From Sphingomonas aurea (lineage in GTDB: Bacteria; Pseudomonadota; Alphaproteobacteria; Sphingomonadales; Sphingomonadaceae): 64,000 nucleotides of DNA. The stretch's first letter is position 1; each line of letters begins with the position of its first letter. The position numbers and the translations under genes were made by a program. Positions 40,736-49,261 of the stretch are shown here, piece after piece. The DNA is taken from positions 1 to 64,000 of the forward strand of contig NZ_JAUUDS010000009.1 of NCBI RefSeq assembly GCF_030678875.1. Reading direction: 5' to 3'. The notes beneath the pieces are model-generated. The model was not told the origin of the DNA. It saw only the letters and a program-made list of their open reading frames with translations, and made no database searches.

Positions 40736-40993
40736 GTGTCACACTTATGCCGCTCGATCGATTGCCCGTCAACAGTGACAGAATCCAGATGATGACGTGA
40801 CGAGGCCATCGCAGACGCTCGAACAAGGGTAACCCGTTGCACGGACTACAGCCGCGATGTCGTCCGTTGATGATTGAGGGCTTTCGGGACCTCGACCAAA
40901 TACGGATGGTCCGTATAAGCGGTCGTGTCCGGCTCGTTCGCCTTCAAGACGCCGGAGAGCAACCATAAGTCTGGTCTCGCCCAGGAGTATCTG

Positions 40994-42820
40994 ATGCGTC
41001 TTGCCTTCGCCCTCATGATCCTGCCCCTGACGCCGCTGATCGAGGCGAGCGTGTCCGTACCGCTCCAGGCCGCTCCAGCCGCTGCCGCCACCCAGGCGCA
41101 GGACGCCGCGCTGCTGGCGTTCCTCGACCGCGCCTATGACGAACAGCTGGCGCTCAGCCCGGAAAGCCAGACGCAACTCGGGTTCAAGACCAACTACGGC
41201 AAGCTCGACGACTATACCGACGCTGCGGCGGTGCGGGCACGGGCGCTGGCCGAGCGGCAGCTGAAGGCGATGCGGGCGCAGTTCCGACCCGAGCAGCTGG
41301 GCGAGAGCGCACGCGTCAGCTATCGCCTGTTCGAATATCAGGTCGCGCGCGAAGGTGAGTCCTTCAAGTTCCGCAAGCTGCGCTTTCCGGTGTCGACCAA
41401 CGGCAGCCCGGCCGGCGACATCCCGGTGCTGCTCATCAACAATCACAAGGTCGACAGCGTCGCCGATGCCGAGGCCTATATCTCCCGCCTGCGCGATACC
41501 GAGCGGGTGATGCGCGAAGTCGCGGCGACGATGCGCGAGCAGGCGGCGGCGGGGATCATTCCCAACAAGGTCAATTTCGCCCCCGCCCGCGCGGATGCGA
41601 AGGCCGTGCTCGTCGGCGCACCGTTCGACGAGGGATCCGATTCGACCGTCATGGCCGATTTCCGCAAGAAGGTGACCACCCTGAAGGCGCCCGAGGCGAC
41701 GAAGGCCAGGCTGCTGGCGGACGCGAGCGCGGCGCTGACCGGTCCGTTCCGCCGCGGCTACGACATGCTGTTCTCGGCGCTGGACGCGATCGAGCCGCTG
41801 TCCAAGGGCAATTTCGGTGCCTGGAGCCTGCCGAACGGTGCCGCCTATTACGCGGACCGGCTGAAGAGTTCGACGACCACCGACCTGACCGCGGACCAGA
41901 TCCACCAACTGGGGCTGCGTCAGGTCGTGGCGATCCGTCAGGAGATGGAGGCGGTCAAGCAGGAGGTCGGCTTCACCGGCACGCTGGAGCAATTCTTCGA
42001 CAGCATCCGCACCGATCCGAAGTTCAAATACCCGAACACCAGCGCCGGCCGCGAGGAATATCTGGGGGACGCCCGCGCGGTGATCGCGTCGGTGATGGTC
42101 GCCGCCCCACGATATTTCCGCGTCCTGCCCAAGGCCCCTCTCGAGGTGCGTGCGGTGGAGAAGTGGCGGGAGGGCACGGCCTCGACCGCGTTCTACAACC
42201 CGCCCTCGGCCGACGGGTCGCGGCCGGGGATCTATTACGTCAACCTCGTCGACATGAACCAGACGCAGAAGGTGCAGGTCGCCGGCATCGCCGCGCATGA
42301 GGGCGCGCCAGGCCATCATTTCCAGATCGCGCGCCAGCAGGAGATGACCGACATCCCCAAGTTCCGCAAGTTCGGCGGCTACGGTGCCTATGTCGAGGGT
42401 TGGGGCCTGTATTCGGAGCGGCTGGCGAACGAGATGGGCGTGTACAAGGACCCCTATGCGCGGTTCGGCATGCTCTCGCTTCAGGTGTGGCGCGCGATCC
42501 GGCTGGTGCTCGACACAGGGATCCATTCCAAGCGATGGACGCGCGACCAGGCGGTGGCCTACTTCAAGGCCAACAGTTCGGTATCGGAGAAGGACATCGG
42601 GCGCGAAGTCGACCGCTATTTCAACTGGCCGGGCCAGGCGACCAGCTACATGGTCGGCCAGCTCAAGATCGCCGAATTGCGCAAGCGGGCGGAACAGGAA
42701 CTCGGCCCCAGATTCGATATCCGCGACTTCCACGAAGCGGTCCTGAGCCAGGGCGCCCTGCCGCTCGCGGTGCTCGAGGAACAGGTCAACCGCTACATCG
42801 CGGCAACCAAGGCAACTTGA
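40994..42820 (+). CDS. DUF885 family metallopeptidase-like protein
   Basis: Large exported helical protein, 608 residues from ATG at 40994 with CAGGAG before it. The signal peptide covers about residues 1-30. The family motif HEGAPGHHF (HExxPGHH) near residue 435 and a downstream Glu in YVEGWGLYSERL are the expected zinc ligands, so a peptidase is likely though poorly characterised. It diverges from the TonB receptor, with 290 bases between the two. Confidence 0.92.
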   Translation: MRLAFALMILPLTPLIEASVSVPLQAAPAAAATQAQDAALLAFLDRAYDEQLALSPESQTQLGFKTNYGKLDDYTDAAAVRARALAERQLKAMRAQFRPEQLGESARVSYRLFEYQVAREGESFKFRKLRFPVSTNGSPAGDIPVLLINNHKVDSVADAEAYISRLRDTERVMREVAATMREQAAAGIIPNKVNFAPARADAKAVLVGAPFDEGSDSTVMADFRKKVTTLKAPEATKARLLADASAALTGPFRRGYDMLFSALDAIEPLSKGNFGAWSLPNGAAYYADRLKSSTTTDLTADQIHQLGLRQVVAIRQEMEAVKQEVGFTGTLEQFFDSIRTDPKFKYPNTSAGREEYLGDARAVIASVMVAAPRYFRVLPKAPLEVRAVEKWREGTASTAFYNPPSADGSRPGIYYVNLVDMNQTQKVQVAGIAAHEGAPGHHFQIARQQEMTDIPKFRKFGGYGAYVEGWGLYSERLANEMGVYKDPYARFGMLSLQVWRAIRLVLDTGIHSKRWTRDQAVAYFKANSSVSEKDIGREVDRYFNWPGQATSYMVGQLKIAELRKRAEQELGPRFDIRDFHEAVLSQGALPLAVLEEQVNRYIAATKAT

Positions 42821-43995
42821 CGCACAGGCGGGCTGAAGCCCACGGTCCGCTCGGCCAACCCGGTCACCCAGCCGACACCAAGATCGTTAAGTCCCCTTCG
42901 CGCACTGATCGGCAGGTCGACCCGTTTGCGGACTTGCACGGCCACTCAGATGCATCCTGCGTTCTGCCGTTCGTTCATGTGCACGATCGGGCAATCACGT
43001 CGCGACAACGCATTAGCGGGCCGGATGGCTGCGCGAAGAAGGAGTGCTGCGAGGACGACGCTGACTGCGGCAAGAGCGGCAAGGGCGACGGCCAATGCCA
43101 TCTCCTGCCCCCGACAAGATGCGAGCCGTTCCCCGCGCCTTTGGCCTCATCGCCGGTATCCGCCTCCGCCAGAGGAACGTCGGCCAGCCACAACGAAATT
43201 TGCGTCCCGCCGGAGGTAGGCTGCCGCGCGTCCTTCCGCTCCACCATCGGCTCTTCGATCCTCGCAGCCGAAACTTCGCTTTGGGAACTAAGGGTTTGTG
43301 GCTTGCTCGCCGCAGGTAAGCGGGCGAGAAGCGTGCGTGAGCGCTCCCGATGGCACGCACCCAGCCCGATATTGACGAGGTGACTGGCTACTCCGCCGCC
43401 ACCGATGATGCGGGCGAACCTATTGCCGCCAGTGTACCGCTTTGCTCTAGAGACCCGGCAGGGTCGCGCGGATCACCTCCAGGCCGTGCGGCATGAACGG
43501 TCCCAGCTGGAACGCGAGAGCGCAGAGCGCCTCCGCCAAGCAGCGGAGCGCGAACGGAACAAGCGTCTCGAACTCAACGACCGCGCATCTATCGAGCGCG
43601 AGGGCCGGGTACCCATCGCTACGGATTGTCGCCATCCGCCAGCGGCTCGACCGGTTCTTTGATGGAGAGGATGCGGCGGCAGGGATCGGAGCCGAAGCGG
43701 TGACCCTGATCGAGCGATGGCACGCCCTACAGCGCACCGAGTATGACCAGCGAGCCGCTTCCGTCCGCAAGGGCGACCGCCGCCCGCATGTGCATCGACA
43801 CCACCTGCGCGCCGCGCGGCGTCGGGAGGCTGCGGCGTGCCTTGTCGTGTTGCCCCGCTCTGCCGGATAAGGATCAAGCCGTATCGAAATCGAGCGGTTT
43901 CAGTGCAGCCTCGGCACCTGTATCGGAAAGTAGGTTAACAGCCATTCCGATCCACCTCTACTAACGAGCCACGGTTTCGTTACAGAGGATCATCC
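42821..43995. other. Degenerate, gene-poor stretch
   Basis: 1.2 kb with no intact recognisable gene. Several minus-strand readings look like broken coding DNA. Near 43300-43410 one frame gives TGGNRFARIIGGGGVASHLV, which then seems to shift frame into one with TSGGTQISLWLADVPLAEAD near 43150-43240. A third, near 43447-43600, gives LVPFALRCLAEALCALAFQL. A tiny minus-strand ORF of 23 codons (43874-43945, MAVNLLSDTGAEAALKPLDF) has a GAGGTGGA Shine-Dalgarno-like stretch in front. None could be assigned to a family. The picture is of one or more decayed genes upstream of the recombinase. Confidence 0.4.
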
Positions 43996-44571
43996 ATGGC
44001 TCGCACGTTCGCCTACTGCCGCGTCTCCACCGCCGACCAGGCCACCGACAATCAGGTCCGCGAGATTGCCGCCGCCGGGTTCGCTGTCGAGCCCAAGCGC
44101 GTGGTGGAAGAGACCGTCTCCGGTTCCGTGGCAGCCATGGAACGTGCCGGGTTCGCCCGCCTTGTCGACCGCCTGGAGGCGGGGGACGTCCTCATCGTCA
44201 CGAAGCTGGACCGCCTGGGGCGCAATGCGATGGACGTGCGCACCACCGTCGAGCGGCTGGCAGCGGACGGGGTCCGCTTTCACTGCCTCGCCCTGGGGGG
44301 CGTCGACCTGACCAGCGCGGCCGGGAAGATGACCATGGGCGTCTTATCAGCCGTGGCAGAGTTCGAGCGGGACCTATTGATCGAGCGGACCCAAGCGGGC
44401 TTGTTCCGCGCAAGGGCGAAGGGGAAGGTCCTGGGGCGTCCCTCGGCGCTCTCCGGAGAACAGCAGGAGGCCGTGAGGGCACGGCGGGCCGCCGGGGTGT
44501 CACTAGGGGTGCTGGCGAAAGAGTACGGAGTTAGCCGCGCCGCGATCCAGCGGGCCGAGCGGAGGAGCTGA
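43996..44571 (+). CDS. Serine recombinase, resolvase family
   Basis: Small serine recombinase of the Tn3 resolvase/DNA invertase type, 191 residues. The catalytic Ser11 is in YCRVSTADQ. Other active-site motifs are TKLDRLGRNAMD and AEFERDLLIERT. The C-terminal HTH is GVLAKEYGVSRAAIQRA. Such enzymes act at short sites by serine chemistry and do not usually target tRNA genes, so it is unlikely to have placed the surrounding island. A T-rich run follows at 44602-44610. No transposase lies beside it. Confidence 0.92.
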   Translation: MARTFAYCRVSTADQATDNQVREIAAAGFAVEPKRVVEETVSGSVAAMERAGFARLVDRLEAGDVLIVTKLDRLGRNAMDVRTTVERLAADGVRFHCLALGGVDLTSAAGKMTMGVLSAVAEFERDLLIERTQAGLFRARAKGKVLGRPSALSGEQQEAVRARRAAGVSLGVLAKEYGVSRAAIQRAERRS

Positions 44572-44615
44572 TAGATTGCGCAAACGCGGCCGAGGCCCTG
44601 CTTTTTTCTTTCGAC

Positions 44616-45902
44616 CTAGCTGACGGCCTTCGCAACTTCCCACCGAAGATAGAAGCGGAAGAATGGGTCTACCAGCACAAGCTCTAGGTCGTCAGCGTTC
44701 CAATCGAGAGCGCGGGGACCTCGATTGCTTTCAGCGTCAATGGCGGAAAGGTGGTTCAGCGCATTTGAGACCTCGAGCTTTTGCGGCACCTTATCAGAGA
44801 GAAGGCCGTTCAGACTGCTGCGAATTTGGTCATACGAAAGCTTTTCCTTCGGCCCTGTCGCGGCAATCGCCAGAAGTATCGCTTGGTAGATGTCGACCGA
44901 CCCGCCAGCGATCAGCGGTCTTGGGATGCGCTCTGTCCTAGTCTGGGGGCCCTTTTTTAGTTTCTCATAGACCGGCAGACCGGCATCGGTAGCAACTTCC
45001 CTGTAAATTCGGTCGGTAGGGAAGCTGGGATCGATGACATGTTTCGAGACCTTCGCCGCCTCAATCCCATTGTCGTAGCACAGGTTCCAGCAGAATTGCT
45101 GCATGAGCAGTGGGCTTCCCTCCGCCTCCTTTGCGAACTCCTCAATGATCCTGCGGGGGCAGAGAACGTTCAGCGCATCGAAGCCCGCCTCCGCAATCTT
45201 TCGAAGGTCCTCTCGTGACCAGTCGGGTACGGTCACATGCTTGAAGCGTCCCGTAATCTCCGGCTCGGCCTTTATGGCCTCAAATGCCCAGTAGGGCGTA
45301 GAAAGCAGAATAACCTTGAGCCCGCGAAAGACCGCGCCCTTGAGGGATTTGATTGTGCCAACTCGCGCTGCATCATCAAGATAGTGAAAATCGTCAAGGA
45401 TCAGGACGATGCTGTTGGCAAGCATATGCTCGATAGCGGCTGACGGACCATCAAGCCGATAAGTTCGTGAGCTGTCATAGCTGCGAAGCCTCGAACCTCC
45501 AGCGGAGAACTCGAACTTAACGCCAGTTCCTAAGAGACCCGCATCACCGCCAATCTTGGCTTCTGCCCTCCCCTCTTTCTCGCTTCCCTCCGCCTCCTCA
45601 TGCTCCAGCGGCAGACGCAACTCCGAAACAACCTTTGCCCACAAATCTGCTTCGGACTTCACCTGTCCGCCATCAATCCAGACGTACTCATACGTGTTCA
45701 TGACACTGCGACACAGCACCGTTTTTCCGGCCTTCGTGGCACCAGTGAGGGAGACAATAGTCGTGCCGAGGGCAACCGCCTTCCGAAGAGCGGGTTCGAG
45801 CCCAAGTTCCGACCGGTCGTTGTAAGTGACGGACGGCTGTCCGCCCGGCGTGAAAACCTCATTCAGCTTCGGAGGGTTCAGAAAATTGGTGATGATGTTC
45901 AT
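44616..45902 (-). CDS. Orphan P-loop ATPase with C-terminal winged helix
   Basis: 428 residues. Walker A GATKAGKT is at 54-61 and Walker B SIVLILDDFHYLDD near 170. A sensor-like loop KVILLSTPYW is followed by a helical lid (REDLRKIAEAGFDAL), and the C-terminal region has a winged-helix look and ends in LVLVDPFFRFYLRWEV. That ending resembles the tail of archaeal/bacterial STAND-like ATPases (DUF234-type, DPFxRFxxRF). No effector domain or partner gene is seen. GC content is visibly lower than in the neighbours and codon use differs, so transfer is likely. It could be a defence or regulatory ATPase, but nothing proves it. The start codon has no clear ribosome site; TATAAA lies just before it. 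Confidence 0.75.
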   Translation of the reverse strand: MNIITNFLNPPKLNEVFTPGGQPSVTYNDRSELGLEPALRKAVALGTTIVSLTGATKAGKTVLCRSVMNTYEYVWIDGGQVKSEADLWAKVVSELRLPLEHEEAEGSEKEGRAEAKIGGDAGLLGTGVKFEFSAGGSRLRSYDSSRTYRLDGPSAAIEHMLANSIVLILDDFHYLDDAARVGTIKSLKGAVFRGLKVILLSTPYWAFEAIKAEPEITGRFKHVTVPDWSREDLRKIAEAGFDALNVLCPRRIIEEFAKEAEGSPLLMQQFCWNLCYDNGIEAAKVSKHVIDPSFPTDRIYREVATDAGLPVYEKLKKGPQTRTERIPRPLIAGGSVDIYQAILLAIAATGPKEKLSYDQIRSSLNGLLSDKVPQKLEVSNALNHLSAIDAESNRGPRALDWNADDLELVLVDPFFRFYLRWEVAKAVS

Positions 45903-45936
45903 GCTTTATAATTGACCAGCGCCAAACCGTTGTCGA

Positions 45937-46015
45937 GCCTGCCGACGCCTGCCGACGCCTGCCGACGCCTGCCGACGCCTGCCGACGCCTGCCGACGCCT
46001 GCCGACGCCTGCCGA
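45937..46015. repeat. 10-bp tandem repeat, about 8 copies
   Basis: Seven perfect copies of GCCGACGCCT (45941-46010) plus partial copies at both ends. The block lies 35 bases upstream of the ATPase start and 80 bases from the tRNA end. A 10-base unit is close to one helical turn, so copy-number change would move flanking sites without changing their face. Confidence 0.9.
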
Positions 46016-46095
46016 ACAAAGCTGCCCCACAGACCTGCCCTACAGGCGGCGGCAATATCTAACCAACTGTTTGTAATTGTACGATTTTTTGAAAC

Positions 46096-46170
46096 TGGCT
46101 GGGGCGGCAGGATTCGAACCTGCGAATGGCGGCACCAAAAGCCGCTGCCTTACCACTTGGCGACGCCCCA
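46096..46170 (-). tRNA. tRNA-Gln (anticodon TTG)
   Basis: Complete cloverleaf read on the minus strand: acceptor TGGGGCG/CGCCCCA, D-arm GCC/GGC, anticodon stem GCGGC/GCCGC with loop TTTTGGT giving anticodon TTG (plus-strand 46136-46138), T-arm GCAGG-TTCGAAT-CCTGC, discriminator G and an encoded CCA. The last 17 bases recur at 37090-37106 as a likely attachment repeat. Confidence 0.97.
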
Positions 46171-46234
46171 ACAGCGGACCGGCTTATAGTCGTCCGGACC
46201 CGCTTGGAAACCCTGTTCCGTGCGACGGCTGCGA

Positions 46235-47326
46235 TCAGGTCAGGCGGTGGAGCCAGCCGTGCGGATCGGGAGCCTGGCCGCGCTGGATGGCGTTCAGTGC
46301 CTGGTGCAGGCGCTGGGTCGTCTGGCCCGTGCCGCCGGTGCCGATGGTGAAGTCGCCGGCGGTGTCGGCGACGCGGCCGACCGGGGTCACCACTGCCGCG
46401 GTGCCGCATGCGAACGCCTCGACCAGGCGACCGCTCCGGGCGTCTTCGCGCCACTGGTCGATCGCATAGGGCTCCTCGCGTACGGTCAGCCCCTGATTGC
46501 GGGCGAGCGCGATCAGCGAGTCGCGGGTGATGCCGGGCAGGATGGTGCCGGTCAGCGGCGGGGTGACGAGGCTGCCGTCGTCCATGACGAAGAACAGGTT
46601 CATGCCGCCCAGTTCCTCGATCCAGCGGCGCTCGGCGGCGTCGAGGAAGACGACCTGGTCGCAGCCTTGGGCGATCGCCGCCTTCTGCGCGATCAGGCTG
46701 GCGGCGTAGTTGCCGCCGCACTTGGCCGCACCGGTGCCGCCGGGCGCGGCGCGGGTGTGCTCGCGGCTGACCCAGACCGAGATCGGGCGCATTCCGCCCT
46801 TCCAATAGGCGCCGACCGACGAGGCGATGACCATGTAGAGATATTCGGCCGCGGGCTTGACGCCCAGGAACACCTCGGACGCGAACATGAACGGACGCAG
46901 GTAGAGCGCCCCCTCGCCGCCCGGGATCCAGTCGGCGTCGGCGGCGACCAGCCGCTCGATCGATTCGACGAACAGCGCCTCGGGCAGCTCGGGCATCGCC
47001 AGCCGCTGCGCGCTGTCGCGAAAGCGGCGGGCGTTGGCGTCGGGCCGGAACAGCGCGGTGCCGCCATCGGCGAGGCGATACGCCTTCAGCCCCTCGAAAA
47101 TTTCCTGCGCGTAGTGGAGGACCGACGAGGCGGGATCGATCGGGAGAGGCCCGCGGGCGGTGATCTGCGCATCGTGCCAGCCCTTCTCGTCCGAGAAGCG
47201 GATCAGCGCCATGTGATCGGTGAAGACGCGGCCGAAGCCGGGATCGATCAGGCGCTCGGCACGCTCGGTCGCCGCGACGGGGGCTTGGTGCGGATCGAAG
47301 CGGAAAGCGGGTGCGGGCGCGGACAT
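46235..47326 (-). CDS. ilvE: Branched-chain amino acid aminotransferase
   Basis: PLP enzyme for the last step of leucine, isoleucine and valine synthesis. 363 residues, the long type II form. HYAQEIFEGLKAYR, the PLP-lysine block GTGAAKCGGNYAAS near residue 201, and EELGGMNLFFV are diagnostic. It is the first chromosomal gene right of the tRNA. It diverges from a MarR regulator gene with 63 bases between, so the two may share a promoter region. Confidence 0.95.
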   Translation of the reverse strand: MSAPAPAFRFDPHQAPVAATERAERLIDPGFGRVFTDHMALIRFSDEKGWHDAQITARGPLPIDPASSVLHYAQEIFEGLKAYRLADGGTALFRPDANARRFRDSAQRLAMPELPEALFVESIERLVAADADWIPGGEGALYLRPFMFASEVFLGVKPAAEYLYMVIASSVGAYWKGGMRPISVWVSREHTRAAPGGTGAAKCGGNYAASLIAQKAAIAQGCDQVVFLDAAERRWIEELGGMNLFFVMDDGSLVTPPLTGTILPGITRDSLIALARNQGLTVREEPYAIDQWREDARSGRLVEAFACGTAAVVTPVGRVADTAGDFTIGTGGTGQTTQRLHQALNAIQRGQAPDPHGWLHRLT

Positions 47327-47389
47327 TCGTCGTCAACTCGTCTCGTGGCGGGTTGCCGACGCGTAGGGCGGCTGGCTAAACGGGTCAAC

Positions 47390-47878
47390 ATGGCTGCCGC
47401 AGCACCTTCCGCACCCGCCCTGTTCCTTCGCGAGCCCGAATTGCGCCGCGGCATGGAGCTCCTGTATTTCGGCCACAGCCACCTGATGCGCTCGACCGAC
47501 GAGAAGCTGGCCCGCAAGGGGCTGGGCCGCGCGCATCACCGCGCGCTGTATTTCGTGGCGCGCAAGCCGGACCTGACGGTCAGCGAGCTGTTGTCGCTGC
47601 TGGCGATCACCAAACAGTCGCTCGGCCGGGTGCTGAACGAGCTGACCGATCGCGGGCTGGTCGAGGGGCGGCCGGGGGACCGCGACCGGCGGCAGCGGCT
47701 GCTGCGGCTGACCGCGGCGGGTGAGGCGCTGGAAAGCGAGCTGTTCGACGAGGTGCGCCAGCGCATGTCGGCCGCCTATGCCGCGGCCGGGCAGAGCGCG
47801 GTGGCGGGATATTGGGCGGTACTGGAGGGACTGATCCCGGTCGAGGACCGGGCGCAGGTGGTGGGCCTGCGCGACTGA
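47390..47878 (+). CDS. MarR family transcriptional regulator
   Basis: Winged-helix dimeric repressor or activator, 162 residues from ATG at 47390. Recognition region VSELLSLLAITKQSLGRVLN with the wing GRPGDRDRRQRLLRLT. The MELLYFGHSHLMRSTDEKLA opening resembles PetP-like alphaproteobacterial regulators. The target is not evident; the divergent ilvE is one possibility. It ends one base before the convergent proC stop. Confidence 0.88.
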   Translation: MAAAAPSAPALFLREPELRRGMELLYFGHSHLMRSTDEKLARKGLGRAHHRALYFVARKPDLTVSELLSLLAITKQSLGRVLNELTDRGLVEGRPGDRDRRQRLLRLTAAGEALESELFDEVRQRMSAAYAAAGQSAVAGYWAVLEGLIPVEDRAQVVGLRD

Positions 47879-47879
47879 T

Positions 47880-48716
47880 TTAGCCGCGCGCCGCCGCGGC
47901 CATCTCGGCGTTGCGGCGGGCGGATGCGGCGAGCGTTTCGACCAGCAGGCGGGCGAGTGCGTCGTCGGCGTCGAGGACGTTCAGCCCCTCGCGCGTCGAG
48001 CCGCCGGGGCTGGCGACACGGTCGGCGAGGATCGCGGGCGAGACGTCGGCATCGACTGCCATCGCCGCAGAGCCGGCGAGCGTGGCGAGCGCGAGCCGGC
48101 GCGCCTGGTCCTGCGGCAGGCCGAGCGCGATCCCTGCTCCCGCCAGCGCATCGGCGAAGCGGAAGACGAAGCCGGGGCCACAGCCGGCAAGCGCGGTGAC
48201 GGCGCCGAATGCCTCCTCGTCGTCGATCCACTCGACATGGCCGAGCGGCGTGGCGAACGCGGCGGCAGCGGTGCGCGCAGCGTCATCGGCACCGGCTGAA
48301 TAGAGCGCGGTCACGCCCTGGCCGATCGCGACGGGCAGGTTGGGCATGGCACGAACGATCGCGCCGGCCCCCGGCACGCGCGCGGCGAGCGCCGCTTCCT
48401 CGACACCGGCCAGGATCGACAGGAGGAGTGCGGGATGCAGGTGGCGCAGATCGACCTGGTCGATCTGCTGCGGCTTCAGCGCCAGCACCAGCGTCGCCGG
48501 TTCCTCGTCGAGCGGCAGGCCGACGAGCGCGCGGACGCCGGGCAACGGTTCGCGACCGCTGCGGGTGATGACGGTCACGCTGGCGGGATCGAGCCCGGCG
48601 GCAACCCAGCGGCGCAGCATCGCCCCGCCCATGTTGCCGCAGCCGATCATCCACAGTGGACCGGCGGAGAAGTCTGCGCCCTCGGCCGCCATGGTCGTGC
48701 CGTTCGCGCCGCTCAT
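47880..48716 (-). CDS. proC: Pyrroline-5-carboxylate reductase
   Basis: NAD(P)H-dependent last step of proline synthesis. 278 residues from ATG at 48716. Nucleotide-binding GCGNMGGAML, then ALKPQQID and RAMPNLPVAIGQG, with the C-terminal dimer domain containing GCGPGFVFRFADAL and SPGGSTREGLNVL. The start overlaps the YbjN stop (ATGA), so the genes are coupled. Confidence 0.95.
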   Translation of the reverse strand: MSGANGTTMAAEGADFSAGPLWMIGCGNMGGAMLRRWVAAGLDPASVTVITRSGREPLPGVRALVGLPLDEEPATLVLALKPQQIDQVDLRHLHPALLLSILAGVEEAALAARVPGAGAIVRAMPNLPVAIGQGVTALYSAGADDAARTAAAAFATPLGHVEWIDDEEAFGAVTALAGCGPGFVFRFADALAGAGIALGLPQDQARRLALATLAGSAAMAVDADVSPAILADRVASPGGSTREGLNVLDADDALARLLVETLAASARRNAEMAAAARG

Positions 48717-49216
48717 GCCTCGCCCTGGGTTTCGACCAGTGCGGCGGCCAGTGCCTCGCGCGGGGTCTTGCCGCCCCAAAGGACGAACTGGAACACGGGG
48801 TAGAAGCGCTCGCACTCCTCGATCGCCGACTCGACCAGCAGCTCGGCGGCGGACAGCGACAGGGTGGTGTCCTCGTCGCCATCGATCATCGCGGCGTGGC
48901 GGAACAGCAGGATGCCGCTCGACGACCACAGCTCGAAATGACCGATCCACAGCTGTTCATTGACCAGCCCGATCGCCTCGTAGATCGCCTGCTTGCGATC
49001 GTCGGTGACCTTGATGTCCGGAAAGGCGAGGAATTGCAGCACGCTATCCTCGTCCCGCCACAGCGCGCGCAGTTCGTAGGTCGCCCAGCTGCCCTTCATC
49101 GTGGCGACGATCTCGTCGTCCTGCCGCTCGTGATCCCAGCCATGCGCGGCGTAGTACGCCTCGAGCATGTCGATCGGCGCGGCGTCTTCCTGATCGTGGT
49201 CGCTATGATCCAGCAT
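48713..49216 (-). CDS. YbjN domain-containing protein
   Basis: 167 residues from ATG at 49216; an in-frame GTG at 49231 would add 5. The YbjN/sensory-transduction-like fold is seen in IDMLEAYYAAHGW, YELRALWRDEDSVLQFLAF and the end FVLWGGKTPREALAAAL. The function of YbjN proteins is not settled; they are often seen as T3S chaperone-like folds. Conserved with proC and UbiK in alphaproteobacteria. Confidence 0.88.
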   Translation of the reverse strand: MLDHSDHDQEDAAPIDMLEAYYAAHGWDHERQDDEIVATMKGSWATYELRALWRDEDSVLQFLAFPDIKVTDDRKQAIYEAIGLVNEQLWIGHFELWSSSGILLFRHAAMIDGDEDTTLSLSAAELLVESAIEECERFYPVFQFVLWGGKTPREALAAALVETQGEA

Positions 49217-49261
49217 GGCGTCTTGTCGCACGGGAGCGGACCCGGCGGAAAGTCACAAAAG

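Larger units (their letters stand above)
37090..46112. mobile_element. Candidate genomic island at tRNA-Gln
   Basis: About 9 kb bounded by identical 17-base direct repeats, TGGCTGGGGCGGCAGGA. The right copy (46096-46112) is the 3' end of the intact tRNA-Gln gene with its CCA, and the left copy (37090-37106) is isolated. This is the geometry left by a tyrosine-integrase element entering a tRNA 3' end. Cargo: a truncated AAA+ ATPase, TonB-dependent receptor, DUF885 protein, degenerate DNA, a serine recombinase and an orphan P-loop ATPase of lower GC. No tyrosine integrase remains visible, so the element may be decayed. Confidence 0.65.

Noticed and set aside
42975..43247. Histidine-kinase C-terminus suggested by SGGTQISLWL
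   Set aside because: Only a few residues resemble the kinase tail; no N, G1 or G2 box is present upstream in any frame.
43996..44571. Serine recombinase as the integrase that placed the island at tRNA-Gln
   Set aside because: Small resolvase-type serine recombinases do not normally use tRNA 3' ends; the 17-base tRNA repeat points to a tyrosine integrase instead.
44588..44610. Rho-independent terminator after the recombinase
   Set aside because: There is a T-run, but the preceding GGC/GCC stem has only about 3 pairs, too weak to support a call.
46077..46469. Plus-strand ORF beginning MYDFLKLAGAAGFEPANGG
   Set aside because: This is the well-known spurious translation across a tRNA gene and the antisense of ilvE.
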